Below are positions 59,586 through 64,000 of a stretch of DNA of 64,000 bases, piece after piece. Where the stretch lies: contig CAWKND010000014.1 of assembly GCA_963850915.1 (NCBI GenBank), positions 248,001 through 312,000 of the forward strand. The letters are read 5' to 3'. How positions within the stretch are numbered: position 1 is the first letter of the stretch; every line of letters begins with the position of its first letter. The position numbers and the translations under genes are program-made. This stretch comes from CAVTWH01 sp963850915 (GTDB lineage Bacteria > Actinomycetota > Actinomycetes > Mycobacteriales > Micromonosporaceae). The notes beneath the pieces were generated by a model that was not told the DNA's origin, made no database searches, and saw only the letters and a program-made list of their open reading frames with translations.

Positions 59586-60826
59586 GCGCGCTCGGCCGGG
59601 AAAGCGTTGTGGCTGCCGGAAAGCAGGATGTCGCGGAGCCTGGCGAGGCCGGCGTACACGTCGGCGAAGCGGGTGTAGAGCGGCGCGAACCCCAGTCGCA
59701 GCCGGTCGGGGGTACGGAAGTCGGGGATCACGCTGGCCGCCCGCAGTGCCTGACTGAGCTGCCAGGCCTGCGGGTGGTACAGGGTGAGGTGGGCACCGCG
59801 CCGGTCGGCATCGCGAGGTGAGGCGAGCGCCAGGCCGAGCTCGGCGAGCCAGGCGTCGAACAGCTCCACGGCGTACCGGCCGAGCGCCTGTGCCTTGGCG
59901 TGGATCGCCGGGATGCCGGCCTCGGCGGTCAGCTTGGTCCCCTCCAGCGCGCCGTAGCCGCCGAGTACCGGCGGCGTACCGACGAGGAAGCGCTCGATCC
60001 CGGGTACCGGGTCGTACCCGCTGCCCATCGCGAACTGGTCGCGCTGCCCGAACCAGCCCCAGATCGGTTGGCGCAGCTGGGTTTGCAGCTCCCCGCGTAC
60101 GTACAGGAAGGCGGGCGCACCCGGCCCGCCGTTGAGGTGCTTGTACGTGCAGCCGACCGCGAGGTCCACCTGCGCCGGCCCGAGGGGTACCGGCACCGAG
60201 CCGGCCGAGTGCGACAGGTCCCACAGCACCAGTGCGCCCGCTTCGTGCGCCGCGGCGGTGATGGCCGGCAGGTCGGCCACGGCGCCGGATCGGTAGGCCA
60301 CGTGCGACAACGAGACCAGCGCCACGTCCTCGTCCAGCACGGCGGTGACGTCCACAGTGGACACCCCGGCGTCGATGTCGGTCGGTACCACCCGCAGCGA
60401 CATGCCGCGCTGCTGTGCCACGCCGGCCAGGATGTACTGGTCGGTGGGGAAGTTGTCGTCGTCGGTGACGATCACCCGGCGACCCGGCCGGGCATCGCAC
60501 GCGGCGACCGCCAGCTTGTACAGGTTGACGCTGGTCGAGTCGGCGAGTACCACCTCGCCCGGGTGCGCCTGCAGCACCTCGGTGGCCAGCAGGTCACCGG
60601 CCTCCCGGGCCAGCCCGATCCACCGGTCCCAGCCCCGGATCAGGTCCGCGCCCCACTCCTCGACGGCCGCGTGCAGCCGGTCCCGGGTGGCCAGCGGGAG
60701 CCGGCCGAGGGAGTTGCCGTCGAGGTACACCAGGTCGGGGTCGCCGGCCACGAACCGGGCCCGGAAGCCGCCCAGCGGATCGGCATCGTCGAGCGCCTGC
60801 GCACGGGCGTACCAGGGATCTGACAT
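59573..60826 (-). CDS. kynU: kynureninase
   Basis: A 417-residue PLP enzyme cleaving kynurenine to anthranilate and alanine in tryptophan breakdown. PLP site: K229 in VGCTYKHLNGGPGAPAF; upstream YLDGNSLGRLPLATRDRL, ADSTSVNLYKLAVAAC, DDDNFPTDQYILAGV, HVAYRSGAVADL and LWDLSHSAGSVPV are conserved. WGWFGQRDQFAMGSGYDPVPGIERFLVGTPPVL binds substrate. No tryptophan dioxygenase or formamidase gene is next to it. TAGCGT ends 6 nt before the ATG. Confidence 0.95.
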   Translation of the reverse strand: MSDPWYARAQALDDADPLGGFRARFVAGDPDLVYLDGNSLGRLPLATRDRLHAAVEEWGADLIRGWDRWIGLAREAGDLLATEVLQAHPGEVVLADSTSVNLYKLAVAACDARPGRRVIVTDDDNFPTDQYILAGVAQQRGMSLRVVPTDIDAGVSTVDVTAVLDEDVALVSLSHVAYRSGAVADLPAITAAAHEAGALVLWDLSHSAGSVPVPLGPAQVDLAVGCTYKHLNGGPGAPAFLYVRGELQTQLRQPIWGWFGQRDQFAMGSGYDPVPGIERFLVGTPPVLGGYGALEGTKLTAEAGIPAIHAKAQALGRYAVELFDAWLAELGLALASPRDADRRGAHLTLYHPQAWQLSQALRAASVIPDFRTPDRLRLGFAPLYTRFADVYAGLARLRDILLSGSHNAFPAERARVT

Positions 60827-60835
60827 GCCCTTACG

Positions 60836-61405
60836 CTACTGGGCGGCGAGCGCCGCGGCGGCTGCCCGCGCGGACCGGGTACGCCGCCAGATCAGCCCGA
60901 AGAGTGCCAGGCCGGGAAGCAGGCCGAGTACCAGCAGCCAGTTACCGACGAGGTGCCGGCTCGCGTTGCCCGACAGGCCCAACAGGTGCGGCGGCTCGGC
61001 AACCCAGCACTCGTCGCCGCAGGTCACGGTGTATCGGATCCCTGGCTTGACCGAGAAGCTCGTCGCCGAGTACAGCGCCGTGGAGCCGTCCTCGACCCGT
61101 ACCGCGACCGCGTTCTGGGCCGTGTCCACCGGCTTGCCGTAGGTGTCCTCGACGGCGTCACGGTCGCCGTAGCCGACGTAGTAGCCGTCCGGGTCGGTGG
61201 TGTAGATGGCCCGCACTCCGGCGGTGTCGACCTGGAACTGGACGGAGCCGCCGGCCGACACCACCGCACCCGCCGGGAGCGCGCCGCCCGGTACTGCCGG
61301 GACCGCGCCCAGCAGGTCGCCACAGAAGAACAGGCCGGCCAGCAGCAGTGCGGTGGCCAGGGCGTACCAGGGGATGCCGGGCGGATGGGGGTCTCCAGGT
61401 TGCAC
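60836..61405 (-). CDS. hypothetical two-span membrane protein
   Basis: A 189-residue protein of unknown function. One span near residue 15-35 (YALATALLLAGLFFCGDLLGAVPAV) and one near 150-170 (GNWLLVLGLLPGLALFGLIWR) flank an external domain of about 110 residues with strands such as GGSVQFQVDTAGVRAIYTTD and SVKPGIRYTVTCGDECWVAEP. Two cysteines could be bridged. The GTG has CATGAT 6 nt upstream. The stop is 9 bp from the kynU start and the gene may share its transcript. Confidence 0.75.
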   Translation of the reverse strand: MQPGDPHPPGIPWYALATALLLAGLFFCGDLLGAVPAVPGGALPAGAVVSAGGSVQFQVDTAGVRAIYTTDPDGYYVGYGDRDAVEDTYGKPVDTAQNAVAVRVEDGSTALYSATSFSVKPGIRYTVTCGDECWVAEPPHLLGLSGNASRHLVGNWLLVLGLLPGLALFGLIWRRTRSARAAAAALAAQ

Positions 61406-61477
61406 CCGGAGATCATGACTGAGCGGAGCCGGCCGCGCCAGACCCGCCGCGACCAGCCAATGACGGGCAGGGCAGCG

Positions 61478-62368
61478 CTAGGCCAGTTCGGCCGCCGTGA
61501 TGGCGTTGCGGAACAGCATGGCGACGGTGGTCGGGCCGACCCCGCCGACGCGCGGGGTGATCGCCCCGGCGACTTCGGCGCAGGCCTCGTCGACGTCGGG
61601 CAGTAGCCGCCGGCCGGCGTAGCGCACCCCGCCGCCGACCACCGTGGCGCCGGGCCGGACGTGCTCGGGCTGGATGATTCCGGGTACCCCCGCGGCCGCC
61701 ACCAGGATCTCGGCGCGCAGCGTGTACCGCGGCCAGTCGGGTACGCCGGTGTGCACCACGGTCACCGCGGCGTTGGCGGTCGGGCGCTTCTGGCCCAGCA
61801 GCATGGCCAGCGGCCGGCCCAGCGTCGCGCCCCGACCGAGGATGACGACCTCCTTGCCGGCCACCGGGATCTCGTAGAAGGCGAGCAGCGCCTCGATCCC
61901 GGCCGGCGTGCAGGGCAGCGGGCCGGGCAGGCCGAGCGCCAGCCGCCCCATGTTGACCGGGTGCATGCCGTCGACGTCCTTGTCCGGATCCATGATCGAC
62001 AGGGCGGCGTCGTAGTCCAGGTGCCCCGGGATCGGGTACTGGATGAGCAGGCCGTGCACGTTCTTGTCGGTGTTGAACTCGGTGATCGCCTGGTGCAGGT
62101 CGGCCTGCGTGGCGGTGGCCGGCAGGTGCGCGTGCGGCGAGTCGAAGCCCAGCTCGGCGGCTTGCTTCTGCTTGATCCGGATGTACCCGGCGCTGGCGTC
62201 GTCGTCGCCGACCAGGATGGTGGCCAGGCTCGGCTGGATGCCCCGGGCGCGCAGCGCTTCGGCCCGGGTACGCACGTCGGCCAAAATCGCCTCGGCGACC
62301 GGACCGCCGGGCAGCAGCCGGGCTGTGGTGGCGTCACCCGGCGCCGCCGCTGGGCTGGAATCGGACAT
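61478..62368 (-). CDS. folD: methylenetetrahydrofolate dehydrogenase / cyclohydrolase
   Basis: A 296-residue bifunctional FolD interconverting 5,10-methylene-THF, methenyl-THF and 10-formyl-THF. GYIRIKQKQAAELGF carries the catalytic Lys, HGLLIQYPIPGHL and DKDVDGMHPVNMGRLALGLPG follow, and EVVILGRGATLGRPLAMLLGQKR is the NADP fold; GVGPTTVAMLFRNAI closes it. The ATG has GGAGGG upstream and a ZTP riboswitch in the leader. It could use the methylene-THF made by the dimethylglycine and sarcosine oxidases 25 kb away. Confidence 0.95.
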   Translation of the reverse strand: MSDSSPAAAPGDATTARLLPGGPVAEAILADVRTRAEALRARGIQPSLATILVGDDDASAGYIRIKQKQAAELGFDSPHAHLPATATQADLHQAITEFNTDKNVHGLLIQYPIPGHLDYDAALSIMDPDKDVDGMHPVNMGRLALGLPGPLPCTPAGIEALLAFYEIPVAGKEVVILGRGATLGRPLAMLLGQKRPTANAAVTVVHTGVPDWPRYTLRAEILVAAAGVPGIIQPEHVRPGATVVGGGVRYAGRRLLPDVDEACAEVAGAITPRVGGVGPTTVAMLFRNAITAAELA

Positions 62369-62381
62369 GTGGCCCTCCCGC

Positions 62382-62472
62382 CAGTACCGGAGCCCAGGCG
62401 GTCGGCCCCGGCGGACGCTCCCCGATGGTTGTTCCCATCCCGGTGCCGCCAGTCGCGTGTCGCCTCCGAGCA
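62382..62472 (-). ncRNA. ZTP riboswitch (pfl motif) upstream of folD
   Basis: On the minus strand, GCGACTGGCGG, CCATCGGGGAGC and CCGCCTGGGC occur in order and fit the conserved pfl core (GACUGGCG ... GGGGAGC ... CCGCCUGGGC). It ends about 15 nt before the folD ATG. ZTP riboswitches sense ZTP/ZMP, which rises when 10-formyl-THF is short, and turn on folate and purine genes; folD is a standard target. Confidence 0.85.
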
Positions 62473-62584
62473 TGCCGCAAACCCGGGCACAGCACCAAAT
62501 CCGCCCCGCGCTGGGCGTTCCCCTTGACTCTGCCACGGTGTCAGGTCGCAGGCTTGACTTACCGCCGAGCCCGAGGAGTCAACG

Positions 62585-63499
62585 ATGCCCACCCTGGATG
62601 AGTACGCGACGCACTCGCCGTACACCGCGCCCGGGCGCTATGCCGAGCTGCTGGACGCCGTACCGGTGGACCTGCCTGGGCTGTCTACGGTGGTACGCAA
62701 CGTGCTCGTGCACTACCGCGCCTCAGGGTACAAGTTCCCGCCCGAGCGCCTCGAAGAGATCGACAATCGCTGGGTAGAGCGGATACTCGCCGTCGACCAG
62801 GGCCGGTTCCCGCAGCCACTCGCCGTCCCGCGCCCCGATCCCGACCGGGTGGCCGGCTGCTGCCGCGACTTCACCCTGCTGGCGGTGGCGGCACTGCGCC
62901 AGCACGGGGTACCCGCGCGCAGCCGGATCGGCTTCGCCGGCTACTTCGACCCGGATTACTGGTACGACCACGTCGTTGTCGAGCTCTGGGACGGGCGGCG
63001 CTGGAACTTCGTGGACGCGCAGCTGGACCCGGCCGGGGCGTGGAGCATCGATCCGCTGGACCTGCCCCGGCGGGTGGGTACCCGGCCCGAGCGGCCGCCC
63101 GTCTTCGCCACGGCGGCACAGGTCTGGACGGCGTACCGGCGCGGCGAGCTCGACCCGGACCGGTACGGGGTCGGCCCGGGGGTACCCCTCGGCGGCCCCT
63201 GGTTCATCCGCAACTACGTGATCTCCGAGCTGGCCCACCGGCAGCGCGACGAGCTGCTGCTCTGGGACGGGTGGGGCGACATGCGGTTGACCCTGGGCGA
63301 TGAACTCCGACTGGTGGACGAGGTTGCCACGCTGCTGCTCGCCGCCGACGACGGCGACACCGGCGCCGACGCCGAGCTGGATCGCAGGTATGCGGGCGAT
63401 TCCCGGCTGCGCCCGAGCGGTACGGTGCGCTGCTTCTCGCCCACCGGACACACCCGCCAGGTCGACCTCGCCACTCGCGAAGCCGTCCCGGTGGAGTAA
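62585..63499 (+). CDS. transglutaminase-like protein
   Basis: A 304-residue soluble protein with a transglutaminase/papain-like core. The triad is visible as Cys92 or Cys93 in GCCRDFTLLAVAALRQHGVPARSR, H129 in YWYDHVVVELWDGRRW and D144 in NFVDAQLD. The N-terminal 85 residues are helical. The region from residue 150 contains GPWFIRNYVISELAHRQRDELLLWDGWG. Bacterial members are peptidases or peptide-crosslinking enzymes; the substrate cannot be read. GAGGAG precedes the ATG. Confidence 0.85.
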   Translation: MPTLDEYATHSPYTAPGRYAELLDAVPVDLPGLSTVVRNVLVHYRASGYKFPPERLEEIDNRWVERILAVDQGRFPQPLAVPRPDPDRVAGCCRDFTLLAVAALRQHGVPARSRIGFAGYFDPDYWYDHVVVELWDGRRWNFVDAQLDPAGAWSIDPLDLPRRVGTRPERPPVFATAAQVWTAYRRGELDPDRYGVGPGVPLGGPWFIRNYVISELAHRQRDELLLWDGWGDMRLTLGDELRLVDEVATLLLAADDGDTGADAELDRRYAGDSRLRPSGTVRCFSPTGHTRQVDLATREAVPVE

Positions 63500-63507
63500 G
63501 GGAACAA

Positions 63508-63542
63508 CCGGGTCGCCGGCCGGGCAACGACCGGCGACCCGG
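63508..63542. terminator. bidirectional terminator
   Basis: CCGGGTCGCCGG (63508-63519) and CCGGCGACCCGG (63531-63542) pair perfectly, between convergent genes. Confidence 0.8.
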
Positions 63543-63564
63543 GGCTTGTCGGCCGACGGGGAAG

Positions 63565-64000
63565 TCAGTCGAGGGCGGTCAGTTCGACGATCGTCACGCT
63601 GAGCGGGGCGCGCAGTGGCGCCGGCAGCCCGACGCTGGCCAGTACCCCGCCGGTGAACTCCAGCCCCTCGCCGCGCCACGGTGCACCGGGCGTGGGCAGC
63701 AGTTGTCGCGCCTGGTACCGGCGGGTGGCCGGCAGTACGGGCAGCAGCAGCGGCTCCGGCTCGGGTACCTGGTCGTCGAGCTGGGCGTACGCCACTACCG
63801 CCGAAGCGCCGTCCGGGGCGAGCACGCCGTACCCGTACACCCCGGGTTGGGTGGTGTCGCAGCGGAACGCCCGACCGCCGTGCAGCAGACCGCGCAGCCG
63901 CTTGTGCGCGGCGATCCACTGGGCCAGCCGGGCCCGCTCCTCGACGCTGGCCAGCGTGACGTCCCACTCGATGCCCATCGAGCCGAAGAACGCCGTCGCC
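63565..64000 (-). CDS. GH36 alpha-galactosidase, C-terminal part
   Basis: The gene runs past the window end; only about 145 C-terminal residues are visible. AFFGSMGIEWDVTLASVEERARLAQWIAAHKRLRGLLHGGRAFRCD is the end of the GH36 catalytic barrel and the following YGYGVLAPDGASAVVAYAQLD and PLRAPLSVTIVEL are the C-terminal beta domain. The catalytic Asp pair lies upstream of the window. It probably removes alpha-galactosyl residues from oligosaccharides. Confidence 0.88.
   Translation of the reverse strand, partial: ATAFFGSMGIEWDVTLASVEERARLAQWIAAHKRLRGLLHGGRAFRCDTTQPGVYGYGVLAPDGASAVVAYAQLDDQVPEPEPLLLPVLPATRRYQARQLLPTPGAPWRGEGLEFTGGVLASVGLPAPLRAPLSVTIVELTALD

Overview
The window is high-GC actinobacterial DNA. 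Gene order, heavy use of GTG starts, a conservon signalling set, anti-sigma/sigma genes and three-component Rieske systems point to an actinomycete, most likely in or near the Micromonosporaceae; the genus cannot be fixed from the sequence alone. Two compositional habits run through the window: very frequent GTAC tetranucleotides (so the normally rare Val codon GTA appears, mostly before C) and a recurring palindrome built on TCCACAGTGGA.

Layout. 1-6.3 kb: end of glutamate synthase gltBD, a HIT-like protein, a VapBC-type toxin-antitoxin pair, pyruvate kinase and acyl-CoA thioesterase. 6.4-10.8 kb: an Rrf2 regulator and a complete sulfate ABC importer with a clear promoter/operator. 10.7-17.0 kb: small membrane proteins and regulators (HxlR, PadR), an RNHCP protein, an acidic Asp-rich repeat protein, a secreted protein and a REP-like palindrome. 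17.2-38.7 kb: a choline/glycine-betaine region. It encodes a Rieske ferredoxin, its reductase and a GbcA-like oxygenase (betaine to dimethylglycine), an IclR regulator, a BetA-like choline dehydrogenase, a conservon (sensor kinase, roadblock, DUF742, GTPase) translationally coupled to a ProV-ProW-ProX betaine importer, a dimethylglycine oxidase and a SoxBDAG sarcosine oxidase. Together these can take choline stepwise to glycine and pass one-carbon units to tetrahydrofolate; folD with a ZTP riboswitch lies at 61.5-62.5 kb.

39-47 kb: an unknown protein, a TreZ-like protein lacking the catalytic residues, a YcnI-type protein, a CDF metal exporter, a molybdopterin oxidoreductase with flavin reductase and a DUF6510-like protein, then a ribbon-helix-helix protein and a DUF2637-like membrane protein behind three phased GCTAGC sites. 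47-54 kb (mostly minus strand): a lipoprotein, VOC protein, cNMP-binding histidine kinase with a receiver-thioredoxin-reductase fusion, FKBP isomerase, and a Clp-N protein with an HTH partner. 54-64 kb: DUF167, Nei glycosylase, RNase HI, STAS, SigB/F-type sigma factor, STAS-HATPase fusion, AraC/VOC pair, kynureninase, FolD, a transglutaminase-like protein and the end of a GH36 alpha-galactosidase.

Points to check. Four genes (cvnA, soxG, the flavin reductase and the DUF6510-like gene) each need net +1 frame corrections. Many genes carry in-frame minisatellites in tails or loops. Many genes have a -10-like hexamer 6-7 nt before the start codon, suggesting leaderless mRNAs. No tRNA, rRNA, CRISPR array or intact transposase was seen.
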